From Candidatus Didemnitutus sp. (GTDB lineage: Bacteria; Verrucomicrobiota; Verrucomicrobiia; Opitutales; Opitutaceae), in NCBI GenBank assembly GCA_017991595.1, contig JAGOQJ010000009.1, forward strand, positions 1-64,000: 64,000 nt of DNA, written 5' to 3'. How positions within the stretch are numbered: the first letter of the stretch is position 1; every line of letters begins with the position of its first letter. A program made the translations under genes and the position numbers. The notes below the pieces were generated by a model that worked only from the letters and a program-made list of their open reading frames with translations, was not told the origin of the DNA and ran no database searches. Positions 25,077 through 33,979 of this stretch are shown here, one piece after another.

Positions 25077-27212
25077 TCAGTTGGCCGGGCCGCCGGTGAA
25101 GTAGAGCGCGAAGGCGAACTTGTCGGCCGTCTCTTCGACGACCTTGGAGATCGGCTTGCCGGCGCCGTGGCCGGCGTTGGTCTCGATGCGGATGAACATC
25201 GGAAACGCGTTCTGCGGGTTCGCAGCCTGGAGCGCGGCGGTGTATTTGAACGAGTGGCCGGGGTGCACGCGGTCGTCGTGGTCGCCGGTCGTCACGAGCA
25301 TCGCCGGATAAGTCGCGCCGGCCTTCACGTTGTGCACGGGCGAATAGCCCTTGAGGTAGGCGGCCATCTCGGCGCTCTCCTCAGCGGAGCCGTAGTCGCT
25401 GGCCCAAGCCCAGCCGATGGTGAATTTCTGGAAGCGCGTCATGTCCATGACGCCAACCGCCGGCAGCGCGACGCGCGCGAGGTCGGGGCGCTGGTTGACG
25501 GTGGCCGCGACGAGCAGACCGCCGTTGGAGCCGCCGCTGAGGACGAGCTTCTCGTGCGAGGTGAATTTCTCGCTCACGAGGTAGTCGCCCGCGGCGATGA
25601 AGTCGTCGAACACGTTCTGCTTTTGCAGCTTCGTGCCGGCGAGGTGCCACTCGCGGCCGTATTCGCCGCCGCCGCGGAGATTCGGCACGGCGTAGATGCC
25701 GCCGAGCTCGAGCCACGCGATGGTGGAGGTGGAGAAGCTCGGCAGGAGCGAGATATTGAAGCCGCCGTAGCCGTAGAGGAGCGTCGGGTGCGAACCGTCG
25801 AGTTTGATGCCCTTGCGGTGCGTGATGAACATCGGCACGCGCGTGCCGTCCTTCGAGGCGTAGAACACCTGGCGCGTCTCGTAGAGCGAAGGATCGAATG
25901 CCACCTTGGGCGCTTGGAACACCTCGACTTTACCGCTGGCGAGATCGACGCGGAAGTTCGTCGTGGGATACGTGAACGAGGTGTAACTGAAGAACATCTC
26001 GGTGTCGTCCTCGCGGCCGCTGATGCCCTGCACCTGGCCGATGCCGGGCAGTGCGACGTTGCCGAGCGACGCGCCGTCGCGGGCGTAGATCGCGAGCACG
26101 CTCTTCGCGTCCTGCATGTAGTTCACCACGAACTTGCCGCCCACGTAGGAGGCGGAGGAGATGACGTCCTTCGACTGCGGGATGAGCGTCTTCCAGTTGG
26201 CGCGGTCGGGATTCGCGAGGTCGATGGCGATGACCTTGTAGCGCGGCGCGTCGAGGTCGGTGAGGAGGTAGAGCACGGAGCCGTCGTTGCCGATGACGTT
26301 GTAGCTCGCCTCGACGACGTCGATGAGGCGCACGACTTCGCCGCGGAGCTGCGGCTGGCGGACATCCTGAAGATCGAGATAATGCAGCCGGTTGCGCGGA
26401 TCGGTGCCCTCCCAGATATTGATGATGAGGTAGCGTCCGTCCTCAGTGACGCCGCCGCTCAGACCCCACTTCGGCTGGTCGGGGCGCTCATAGACGACGA
26501 TGTCCTCCGCCTGCGGCGTGCCGAGGCGATGGTAATAGAGTTTCTGGTTCTCCAAGTCGCTGAAGACCTGGTTGCCCTCGCGGCGCGGCTCGGGGTAGCG
26601 CGAGTAGAAGAAGCCCGCGCTGTCCTTCGTCCAGCTGAAGCCGGAGAACTTCACCCAGTTGATCACGTCGGCGGTGTCCTCGCCGGTGGCGAGGTTGCGC
26701 ACACGGTATTCGTTCCAATCCGAGCCGGCTTTCGCGATGCCGTAGCCGAGCCACTTGCCGTCGTCGGACGCGGTGTAAGCGGTGAGCGCGACGGTGCCGT
26801 CGGTCGAGAGCATGTTCGGATCAATGATCACGCGGCCCTCGGCGGCGAGGGTGTCCTTCACGTAGAGCGGCGACTGGTTCTGCAGGCCACTGTTGAAGGT
26901 GTAGAAGTAACGGCCGCCCTGCTTCGAAGGCAGGCTGAAGCGAGGGAAGTTCAGCAGTTCCTTCAGGCGCTCCTTGATGGCTTCCCGCTTGGGCAGCTTG
27001 TTCAGGAACTCGAAGGTGACGCCGTTCTGCGCGCCGACCCAAGCCTTGGTGTCCTCGGCGTCGACGTCTTCCAGCCAACGGTAGGGATCGGCGACCTTGA
27101 CGCCGTGGAAATCGTCGACTTGGTCGACGGTCTTGCTCGGGGGATAGGACGGAGTGGCGGCGAAGGCCAGGGCGGGCGCGGCCGCGAGGGTAAGCAGGCG
27201 CATAAGCTTCAT
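25077..27212 (-). CDS. Secreted prolyl oligopeptidase (S9A), paralogue 1
   Basis: A 711-residue exported serine peptidase that cleaves after proline in short peptides. A signal peptide (MKLMRLLTLAAAPALAFAA) is followed by YPPSKTVDQVDDFHGVKVADPYRWLED, the usual start of the beta-propeller region. The catalytic domain contains nucleophile Ser562 in GGSNGG, the Asp in GDHDDRVHPGHS, and the His in NAGHGAGKP. ATG 27212 is chosen because it opens the signal peptide; the frame is open another 153 bases upstream. The gene upstream (27438-29573) encodes a close paralogue. Confidence 0.94.
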   Translation of the reverse strand: MKLMRLLTLAAAPALAFAATPSYPPSKTVDQVDDFHGVKVADPYRWLEDVDAEDTKAWVGAQNGVTFEFLNKLPKREAIKERLKELLNFPRFSLPSKQGGRYFYTFNSGLQNQSPLYVKDTLAAEGRVIIDPNMLSTDGTVALTAYTASDDGKWLGYGIAKAGSDWNEYRVRNLATGEDTADVINWVKFSGFSWTKDSAGFFYSRYPEPRREGNQVFSDLENQKLYYHRLGTPQAEDIVVYERPDQPKWGLSGGVTEDGRYLIINIWEGTDPRNRLHYLDLQDVRQPQLRGEVVRLIDVVEASYNVIGNDGSVLYLLTDLDAPRYKVIAIDLANPDRANWKTLIPQSKDVISSASYVGGKFVVNYMQDAKSVLAIYARDGASLGNVALPGIGQVQGISGREDDTEMFFSYTSFTYPTTNFRVDLASGKVEVFQAPKVAFDPSLYETRQVFYASKDGTRVPMFITHRKGIKLDGSHPTLLYGYGGFNISLLPSFSTSTIAWLELGGIYAVPNLRGGGEYGREWHLAGTKLQKQNVFDDFIAAGDYLVSEKFTSHEKLVLSGGSNGGLLVAATVNQRPDLARVALPAVGVMDMTRFQKFTIGWAWASDYGSAEESAEMAAYLKGYSPVHNVKAGATYPAMLVTTGDHDDRVHPGHSFKYTAALQAANPQNAFPMFIRIETNAGHGAGKPISKVVEETADKFAFALYFTGGPAN

Positions 27213-27369
27213 ATGGGGCACGAAGCCAGCCACAACCCGGCGCGCGCGCAAGCGGAAGTTGGCCAGTGGTTCCTTCGGGCTAACGAACGGCACCGGAAGC
27301 GCGACGAGCTGCGGCGGACTGCAGCGCCATTCAATCGTGCCCGCGCGCGACCGAGGAGAATCCACTCAA

Positions 27370-27395
27370 GGGCGCCTCGGAGAGACGCCCCCACC
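27370..27395 (-). repeat. Single REP unit, GTGG type
   Basis: Hairpin GGGCGCCTC, loop GGA, GAGACGCCC with one mismatch, followed by CCACC. It has the same orientation and design as the unit at 25038-25063. It lies between the two prolyl oligopeptidase genes. Confidence 0.78.
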
Positions 27396-27437
27396 CTGCC
27401 GGCGCGACGCCCGTTCAGCGGCGCGGGGCGTCGGGGC

Positions 27438-29573
27438 TCACTTGCCCCAGCCGGCGTAATGCGCGCCGAAGCCCATGCGCAGCGCCCAATCGGCGATCGT
27501 CTTCGAGACGGGCGACGAGCCGCTGGAGCCGCCGTGGCCGGCGTCCTTCTCGATGTGGATGAGGATCGGCCCGGCCTCGGGCGCGACGGCCGCCTGCATC
27601 GCCGCCGTGTATTTGTAGGAGTGCGCCGGGTGCACGCGGTCGTCGTGGTCGCCGGTGGTGACGAGGATCGCCGGATACTTCGCGCCGGCCTTCACGGTGT
27701 GCAGCGGCGAGTAGGCCATCAGGTAGGCAAAGCCCTCGGGCGTGTCGGACGTGCCGTAGTCGCGCGCCCAGGAGGCGCCGGCCGTGAATTTGTGATAGCG
27801 GAGCATGTCCATCACGCCGACCGCGGGCACCGCCGCCGCGCAGAGGTCGGGACGCTGGTTCACCACGGCACCGAGCAGGAGCCCGCCGTTGGACCGGCCG
27901 TCGAGCACGATCCGGGAATGCGCTGTGTAGCGCTCGCGCACGAGATACTCGGCGGCGGCGATGAAGTCGTCGAAGACGTTCTGCTTGCGCGCCTGCGTCC
28001 CGGCGTCGTGCCAGTCACGGCCGTATTCGCCACCGCCGCGCAGGTTGGCCACGGCGTAGACGCCGCCGCGCTCAATCCACACCAGCGGCGGCACGGCGAA
28101 TTGCGGGCGCATGACGACGTTGAAGCCGCCGTAGCCGTAGAGCCACGCGGGATGGGAGCCGTCGAGCTTCAGGCCCTTCTTGTGCGTCACGAACATCGGG
28201 ATCCGCGCGCCGTCCTTCGACGGATAGAAAACCTGCTTCGTCTCATACTGGCTGGCGTCGAAATCCGTCTTCGCCTCACGCCAGACCTCCGTGCGCTGCG
28301 TGTCGAGGTGGTGGCGCAGGTGCGTGCCGGGATAGAGGAACGACGAAAAACTCACGAACACCTCGGGGTCCTTGAACTTGCCGACGACGGACGGCACGGC
28401 GCCGATCCCCGGCAACGGAATCTCGCCCGCGGGCGTGCCGTCGAGTTGGTAGATCGCCACGCGGCTCGCGACGTCGCGCATGGTGGTCACGACGAAGCGC
28501 GAGGCGGAGATGCGCGCGGCATCGATCGTCTCCGCGCTCTCGGCGATCACCGTGCGCGGCGTGAAGCCCGCGTCGTCGAGCCCGACCGCCACGATGCGTC
28601 CACGCGGAGCGTCGTGCGTGGTGACAAAATAGAGCGTGCGCCCGATGTTGCCGATGAAGGAGTAGCTCTCGTCGAAGGTCGACCGCAGCATCTTCACCGG
28701 CGCGGTCAGCACCGGTCGCTGCGGATCCTGCAGATCAACGTAAGCGAGCGCGTTGCCGCGTTGCCCGGGTTGCGAGATGCTGATGATGAGGTAACGCCCG
28801 TCGGACGAGACCTGCCCGCCGAAGGAGCGCGTCGGATGCTCGGGCCACTCGAAGATCAACCGGTCCTCGCTCTGCGGCGTGCCGATGCGGTGGTAGTAGA
28901 GCTTGCGATGTTCGATCTTGCTGAAGACCGCCTTGTCGCCGCCCGCCGGCTCCGGATAGCGCGCGTAGAAGAAGCCCTTGGCGTCGTGCGTCCAGCTCAG
29001 GCCGGAGAACTTGATCCACTTCAGATGATCGGCCGCGTCAACTCCGGTGGCGATGTCGCGCAGGCGGAACTCGACCCAGTCCGAGCCCGCGCTGGCGAGA
29101 CCGTAGCCGAGCCACTTGCCATCCGGCGACGGCGAAGGCGAGCGGAGCGCCACGGTGCCGTCAGCAGAGAGTTGGTTCGGATCGAGCAACACGCGCGGCG
29201 CACCGTCGAAGCCTTCCTGCACGTAGAGCACGGATTGGTTCTGCAAGCCGTCGTTCTTCGTGTAGAACACCCAGCCGGCCTCCTTGAACGGCGCGTCGTA
29301 GCGCTCGTAGTTCCACAACGCCGTCAGGCGTTCGCGCACCTGCCCCACCTCCGGCATCTGCGCGAGGCGCGCCGCGGTGAAGGCATTCTGCGCCTGCACC
29401 CAAGCCCGCGTGTCGGCGGAGTCGAGGTCCTCCAGCCAGCGGTAGGCATCGACCACTTGGCGGCCGGAATAATCGTCCACGTGCTCGACGGTGCGCGTCG
29501 GCGGATAAGCAACGGCGGCCGCAGCGAACAGCGGCGCGATCGCGAACAGGGGTAAGCAGGCAGCGAGTCGCAT
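27438..29573 (-). CDS. Secreted prolyl oligopeptidase (S9A), paralogue 2
   Basis: 711 residues, the same length and layout as the neighbouring paralogue. The signal peptide MRLAACLPLFAIAPLFAAAA precedes YPPTRTVEHVDDYSG. The catalytic Ser561 is in DGRSNGG, where the usual first Gly of GGSNGG is Arg. The Asp is in GDHDDRVHPAHS and the His in DAGHGGSSG. Tandem duplication followed by divergence is the likely origin. The Arg near the nucleophile may change substrate preference; this is inference. Confidence 0.93.
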   Translation of the reverse strand: MRLAACLPLFAIAPLFAAAAVAYPPTRTVEHVDDYSGRQVVDAYRWLEDLDSADTRAWVQAQNAFTAARLAQMPEVGQVRERLTALWNYERYDAPFKEAGWVFYTKNDGLQNQSVLYVQEGFDGAPRVLLDPNQLSADGTVALRSPSPSPDGKWLGYGLASAGSDWVEFRLRDIATGVDAADHLKWIKFSGLSWTHDAKGFFYARYPEPAGGDKAVFSKIEHRKLYYHRIGTPQSEDRLIFEWPEHPTRSFGGQVSSDGRYLIISISQPGQRGNALAYVDLQDPQRPVLTAPVKMLRSTFDESYSFIGNIGRTLYFVTTHDAPRGRIVAVGLDDAGFTPRTVIAESAETIDAARISASRFVVTTMRDVASRVAIYQLDGTPAGEIPLPGIGAVPSVVGKFKDPEVFVSFSSFLYPGTHLRHHLDTQRTEVWREAKTDFDASQYETKQVFYPSKDGARIPMFVTHKKGLKLDGSHPAWLYGYGGFNVVMRPQFAVPPLVWIERGGVYAVANLRGGGEYGRDWHDAGTQARKQNVFDDFIAAAEYLVRERYTAHSRIVLDGRSNGGLLLGAVVNQRPDLCAAAVPAVGVMDMLRYHKFTAGASWARDYGTSDTPEGFAYLMAYSPLHTVKAGAKYPAILVTTGDHDDRVHPAHSYKYTAAMQAAVAPEAGPILIHIEKDAGHGGSSGSSPVSKTIADWALRMGFGAHYAGWGK

Positions 29574-29698
29574 AAGCCGGCAGGCAAGCCGCAATCCCGG
29601 CTGCCTGCAAGTCTGCGCCGCCCCCCCCGCACGTTCGCGGCGCGAGACCGGCACTTTGCGCCTTCCGGCGCCGCGCGAATCGTGTTTTCCTCCGCGCC

Positions 29699-30310
29699 GT
29701 GAGCCTCTCTCCCGCCGACCGCCTCGAACGCCAGATCCGCTTCATCATCGAAGCCGACAAGCTGAAGGAAGTCTTCCGCCAGACCCTCTGCACCCAGAGC
29801 CGTCGCTACGAGAACAGCGCCGAGCACAGCTGGCACTTCGCGCTCATGGTCATCATCCTCGCCGAGCATGCCAACCAACCCGTCGACGTGCTTCGCGTGC
29901 TGAAGATGGTGCTCATCCACGACCTCGTGGAGATCGACGCCGGCGACACCTACGCCTACGACACGGCCAACATGGCCACGCAGCACGCGCGCGAGGCACA
30001 GGCAGCAGACCGCATCTTCGGTCTGCTGCCGCCGGACCAAGCCGCCGACTACCGCGCACTGTGGGAGGAATTCGAAGCGCGCCAGACGCCCGAGGCGAAA
30101 TTCGCCGCTGCCTGCGACCGCTTTCACCCGATGCTCCTCAACTGCCTCACCGGCGGCGAGACGTGGCGCAAACACGGCGTGACGCACGACAAGGTCGTCG
30201 CCCGCAACCAGCACACGAAGGAAGGCTCCGAGGCCCTCTGGGCCTACGCCGCGCGGATGCTGGACGAGGCGGCGGCGCAGGGTTGCTTCAGTCTCCTGAC
30301 CGAGAAGTGA
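29699..30310 (+). CDS. HD-domain phosphohydrolase, YfbR/HDDC2-like
   Basis: A 203-residue metal-dependent phosphohydrolase. The first His is in RYENSAEHSWHFALM, the HD pair in VLIHDLVEIDAGD, and a later Asp in ACDRFHPML. The layout fits the 5'-deoxynucleotidase-like group (YfbR/HDDC2) that removes nucleoside monophosphates. Start GTG at 29699. A related but different HD protein is encoded at 62857-63447. Its stop codon overlaps the start of the next gene. Confidence 0.85.
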   Translation: MSLSPADRLERQIRFIIEADKLKEVFRQTLCTQSRRYENSAEHSWHFALMVIILAEHANQPVDVLRVLKMVLIHDLVEIDAGDTYAYDTANMATQHAREAQAADRIFGLLPPDQAADYRALWEEFEARQTPEAKFAAACDRFHPMLLNCLTGGETWRKHGVTHDKVVARNQHTKEGSEALWAYAARMLDEAAAQGCFSLLTEK

Positions 30311-30969
30311 CAACCGCTGAAAGATTCGTCCTCCTGCCTGGCATGGGCGCAGACGAACGGATGTATCCTTCGCCATGGACCTCCTTGCCACACTGCACCG
30401 TGGTGCGCTGGCCGGTCTGGCGGGGTGAACAATCGATCGAAGATTTGGCTGATCGAGTCATGGTCGAAGCTTCAATCGACTCAGGAACCTGGCTGATTGG
30501 CTCTTCTCTAGGAGGGATGGTCGCGTGCGAACTTGCAGCGCGCACTTCCGCCAGCGGACTAATCTTGGTCGGGAGCGCCGTTTCCTCGTCAGAAATCCCC
30601 ATCTTGTTGCGCCAGCTCGCACCGTTAGCCCAAGCATTGCCACTCAAGATGCTAAAGGCCGCAGCGGCCCGACTGCCGAGCGACTTGATGCAGATGTTCA
30701 GCACATCCGATCCGGGATTCCTTGGTGCGATGTGCGTTGCAGTATCGAAATGGAAAGGAGCCTCCACGCTACCGAAGGCATTTCTTCGAATCCACGGTTC
30801 ACGAGATCTGGTCATCCCGCCCCCGTCCACCCCTCACATCATGATTTCAGGTGGGCACCTAATCGCGATGACGCACGCGCCAGAATGTGTCCATGCCGTG
30901 CGGAGCTTTGTCCTAGCTCAGCTCAGATCCCGGAACGACCCGAACTCCGGGTCGAACAACCGGCGGTAG
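30307..30969 (+). CDS. Small alpha/beta-hydrolase, probably acquired
   Basis: About 220 residues, starting at GTG 30307 inside the previous stop (GTGA). FVLLPGMGADERMY opens the fold, and the nucleophile elbow is GSSLGGMVA. The His is in ISGGHLIAMTHAPE near the C-terminus. The gene is visibly AT-richer than its neighbours. Its last 52 bases overlap the 3' end of the convergent dGTPase gene. Substrate unknown. The composition suggests recent transfer; this is inference. Confidence 0.72.
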   Translation: MTTAERFVLLPGMGADERMYPSPWTSLPHCTVVRWPVWRGEQSIEDLADRVMVEASIDSGTWLIGSSLGGMVACELAARTSASGLILVGSAVSSSEIPILLRQLAPLAQALPLKMLKAAAARLPSDLMQMFSTSDPGFLGAMCVAVSKWKGASTLPKAFLRIHGSRDLVIPPPSTPHIMISGGHLIAMTHAPECVHAVRSFVLAQLRSRNDPNSGSNNRR

Positions 30970-32189
30970 GTGCGCACGATCATGCCGTCCGTGAGGCCCG
31001 CGAGGTAGTCGCAGAGGCGGCGCGCCTTGCCGTCGAGCGTCTTCTCGGCGTCGATCAGGCGGCTGACGTTCTCCGGCAGTATCCGAATCACGCGCTCGCT
31101 GCGCTCGGCGTAGTTGTCCCAGATCGCTTGGAACAGCGCGTTGAGGATGACGCGAGCCTTGTGCTCGAGCTGCTCGAGCTGCGGGCTCTCGAAGATGATG
31201 TCGTTGGCCATCCGCTTGAAGAACGCCGCCTCGGCCAGCGCGGCCTCGTCGACGACGAGCTCGAAGGCGTAGCGGTTGGTCTTGGCCGACATGAAGTTTT
31301 CCCGCTCCTTCAGGCGGCAGGCTTGGATGAAGGCACCGATCTTCTGCGAGAAGACGTTCTCCAACCGGTCGGCGCGGATCGCCGCGAAGAGCGACTCCAT
31401 GTGCCGCTGCTGGTGCGCATCGATCGGCTGGCCCGCGGCCCAGCGCTCGACGCGCTCGATCGTGAGGAAGCCCGCGCGCACGCCGTCGACGATGTCGTTG
31501 AGCGAATACGCCGCGTCGTCAGCCCAGTCCATGATCTGGCACTCGACGCTCTTGAAATCGTTCAGCGCGTTGCCGCGCAAGAGCGAGCCGGGGATGCGCG
31601 CGTCGCCAAAGACCCAGTCGCGGATCGCGCCCTGCGAGTCGTAGATGAAGTGGTTGATCGGCGGCGTGGCGAACTCGGTGTAGAGCTGCTTGTATTTGAG
31701 GATGCCGTCGAGCAACGCACGCGTCGGCTGCATGCCGCGCACGCCGGTCTCGTTCTGATACATCGTCTCGCAGAGCAGGTGCAGCGTCTGCGCATTGCCC
31801 TCGAAGCCGCCGCGGCGCTTCATCAGCTCCTGCAGCGTGCGCTCGCCGCTGTGGCCGAAGGGCGGATGGCCCATGTCGTGCGCGAGGCAGCTGGCCTCGA
31901 CGAGATCGGAGTCGATGTAGAAATCCTCCGCCAGCGGCGCGCCGCGACTGAGCAGGTAGTGGCAGATCGAGCGTCCGATCTGCGCGACTTCCATCGAGTG
32001 CGTGAGGCGCGTGCGGTAGAAATCGTATTCGCCGCTCAGGAACACCTGCGTCTTCGACTGCAGCTTGCGGAACGCATGCGCATGGATGATGCGGTCGCGG
32101 TCGATCTGGAAGGGGCTGCGGTAGTCGGGCTTGCGGCCCCCGCCCCACTCTTGCACGTCGAAGGCGTTGTAGAACTTGTTTTGCGGCAT
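30918..32189 (-). CDS. dgt: dGTP triphosphohydrolase
   Basis: A 423-residue enzyme hydrolysing dGTP to deoxyguanosine and triphosphate. The HD motifs are RLTHSMEVAQIGR and LAHDMGHPPFGHSGE. The N-terminus YRSPFQIDRDRIIHAHAFRKL and the C-terminal region are typical of the family. ATG 32189 is chosen because the conserved N-terminus starts there; the frame continues upstream for about 500 bases without homology. The 3' end overlaps the convergent hydrolase gene by 52 bases. Confidence 0.93.
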   Translation of the reverse strand: MPQNKFYNAFDVQEWGGGRKPDYRSPFQIDRDRIIHAHAFRKLQSKTQVFLSGEYDFYRTRLTHSMEVAQIGRSICHYLLSRGAPLAEDFYIDSDLVEASCLAHDMGHPPFGHSGERTLQELMKRRGGFEGNAQTLHLLCETMYQNETGVRGMQPTRALLDGILKYKQLYTEFATPPINHFIYDSQGAIRDWVFGDARIPGSLLRGNALNDFKSVECQIMDWADDAAYSLNDIVDGVRAGFLTIERVERWAAGQPIDAHQQRHMESLFAAIRADRLENVFSQKIGAFIQACRLKERENFMSAKTNRYAFELVVDEAALAEAAFFKRMANDIIFESPQLEQLEHKARVILNALFQAIWDNYAERSERVIRILPENVSRLIDAEKTLDGKARRLCDYLAGLTDGMIVRTYRRLFDPEFGSFRDLS

Positions 32190-32493
32190 CGTGGGCTTCC
32201 TTGGTCCCGCAATCGCGCGCCAGCGGCAACGCAAAAACCGGGCCGCCCCGCCCCAGCGTTCCTTTTCGACAGCGCCGAACAGCTGCGCAAGTGGCGCTCG
32301 CATGCCCCACCTATCCCTGCCCCACGCGTTGGTCGTGTGCGTTGCCCGGCTGGTCGCCGCCGTGCCCGGCCACGCTGCGCCCGACGCGCGTATCGCAGCG
32401 CGAGCATGTGACCGCGCGGAATTCGCCGCCCGTTTTTCGTCGTCGCGGCGCGGCCTGCCCTGCGCTGGCTTGCGCCCGATGCTCGCGCCACCT
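32190..32493. other. 304-bp divergent intergenic region
   Basis: Separates dgt and ogt, which are divergent. Reading frames cross it on both strands, but they have no conserved content. No hairpin, repeat or strong promoter could be identified by eye. Probably promoters only. Confidence 0.4.
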
Positions 32494-33030
32494 ATGTCCT
32501 CCGTCATGCCCCACACGCTGTTCCCAACCGCCTTCGGCACGTGCGGCGTCGCGTGGAACGACACCGGGCTCCTCGGCTTCCAATTGCCCGAGGAAGACGT
32601 CGAGGTCACCGAGCGGAAACTCGCGCAACGCGCACACACCAAGGCCGCCACGGAACCGCGCCCTGAATGGTTGCGGCGGGTCATCGAGCGCGTGCAGGCG
32701 CACCTCGAGGGCCGGTTGCAGGATTTCGCCGACGTGCCGCTCGACTGGACGCGCGTGAGCGACTTCCAGCAGGCGGTTTACCGGCACGCGCTGGCGATCA
32801 AGCCCGGCTACAAACAAAGCTACGGCGACATCGCCAAGGCCATGGGCTTGGGCAACGAGGCCGCGCGCGCCGTCGGCGTGGCGCTCGCCACGAATCCCTG
32901 GCCGCTCATCGTGCCCTGCCATCGCGTCGTCTCCGCCAGCGACAAGATGACGGGCTTCTCCGCCCCCGGCGGCGTGCGCACGAAGACGCGCCTGCTCGCC
33001 CTCGAAGGCGCGGAGTTGATCTCGGAATGA
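32494..33030 (+). CDS. ogt: Methylated-DNA--protein-cysteine methyltransferase
   Basis: A 178-residue suicide enzyme that removes O6-methylguanine adducts. The active-site cysteine is in LIVPCHRVV, and YKQSYGDIAKAMGLGNEAAR is the DNA-binding helix-turn-helix. Start ATG 32494 gives MSSVMPHTLFP; ATG 32479 and 32506 are also in frame. The stop overlaps the start of the DNA glycosylase gene (ATGA), so the two alkylation-repair genes are co-translated. Confidence 0.93.
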   Translation: MSSVMPHTLFPTAFGTCGVAWNDTGLLGFQLPEEDVEVTERKLAQRAHTKAATEPRPEWLRRVIERVQAHLEGRLQDFADVPLDWTRVSDFQQAVYRHALAIKPGYKQSYGDIAKAMGLGNEAARAVGVALATNPWPLIVPCHRVVSASDKMTGFSAPGGVRTKTRLLALEGAELISE

Positions 33031-33758
33031 AGCGCCGCGCCCGCGCAGCCCGAGCGCCCGAAAACTCGGCGGATTCCGATCGCGTCCAGCTCACGCGTGA
33101 ACCAAGCCCCGGGCTCGCTTACGATCCCGCCGCCGCGCTCGCCCACCTGCGCGGCGCCGATCCGATCCTCGCCGACCTGATCGAGCGCGTCGGTCCCTTC
33201 GCGTTGGAGCCCCAGCCCGCCGCGACGTTGTTCGAGGCGTTGTTGCGCTCCATCGTCTATCAACAACTCCACGGCAAGGCGGCCGCCACGATCCACGCCC
33301 GGGTGCGCGACGTCCTTGCGCCGCACGGCGGCACTCATCCCGCCGCGCTGCACGCGGTCAGCCCCCTAGCCTTGCGCGGCGCCGGACTCTCGCGGGCGAA
33401 ACTCGCCGCGCTGCTTGACCTCGCCGCCCAATGCGAAGCCGGCGTCGTGCCCACCTTGGACGCCGCGGCGAAGATGGAGGACGACGAACTGGTCACCCGC
33501 CTCACCACCGTGCGCGGCATCGGCCCGTGGACCGTGCACATGCTCCTGATCTTTACGCTCGGCCGCCCCGACGTGATGCCCACCGGCGATTTCGCCATCC
33601 GCCTCGCCTTCCGGAAACTCTACCGCAAACGCCGCGAACCCTCGCCTGCCGCCATTCTAAAGCACGCCCGCCGTTGGCAACCCTACCGCAGCGTCGCCAG
33701 TTGGTATCTCTGGCGCTCCCTTGAGCTGCCCGCGCCAACCGCCCCCGACAACTTGTAG
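33027..33758 (+). CDS. DNA-3-methyladenine glycosylase II, AlkA-like
   Basis: A 243-residue helix-hairpin-helix GPD glycosylase that excises alkylated bases. The HhH is VRGIGPWTVHMLL, and the catalytic Asp is in PTGDFAIRLAF. It lacks the long N-terminal domain of E. coli AlkA, as many homologues do. It is coupled to ogt by a 4-base overlap. Its TAG stop lies inside a palindromic element (33752-33774), so the element supplies the end of the gene. Confidence 0.9.
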   Translation: MKRRARAARAPENSADSDRVQLTREPSPGLAYDPAAALAHLRGADPILADLIERVGPFALEPQPAATLFEALLRSIVYQQLHGKAAATIHARVRDVLAPHGGTHPAALHAVSPLALRGAGLSRAKLAALLDLAAQCEAGVVPTLDAAAKMEDDELVTRLTTVRGIGPWTVHMLLIFTLGRPDVMPTGDFAIRLAFRKLYRKRREPSPAAILKHARRWQPYRSVASWYLWRSLELPAPTAPDNL

Positions 33759-33841
33759 TCTATTAGATTACAAGTGTGCTCTCACGCTGCCGAGTGCGAG
33801 CGACTCGACCAATTTTGTTTGTAGTCTAATAGACTACAAAC
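33752..33841. repeat. Pair of inverted-repeat dyads between the AlkA-like gene and tdh
   Basis: The left dyad is CTTGTAGTCTA, T, then its complement with one mismatch (33752-33774). The right dyad is GTTTGTAGTCTA, A, and a perfect complement (33817-33841). Both have the core GTAGTC-N5-GAYTAC, and the cores start 66 bp apart. Between them is a weaker hairpin CGAGT/ACTCG. The same two-dyad layout is at 7-92 and 43742-43826. Possibly a repressor operator pair or a small mobile element. Confidence 0.6.
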
Positions 33842-33979
33842 AGATTTGGGCCCCGCACTCGGGCTGTTAGCGGGGCGAACGCGGTGATTAGGGCGTTTGG
33901 AATCCCGGACGTCGGCTGGTTCGGGGTTGTTTCGGCTCGGGCCGCATCTAGCTTGGCGCAAACCAACCCCTTCCCCGCC

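Noticed and set aside
25167-29555. An open frame of over 1400 codons on the plus strand opposite the two prolyl oligopeptidases
   Set aside because: It is antisense to two clear genes and has no recognisable domains.
33850-33876. Integron attC site (GCCCCGC with GCGGGGC, then GTTAGCG)
   Set aside because: Only a 7-bp stem is present, and the R and L box pattern does not match; no integrase or cassette array is visible.
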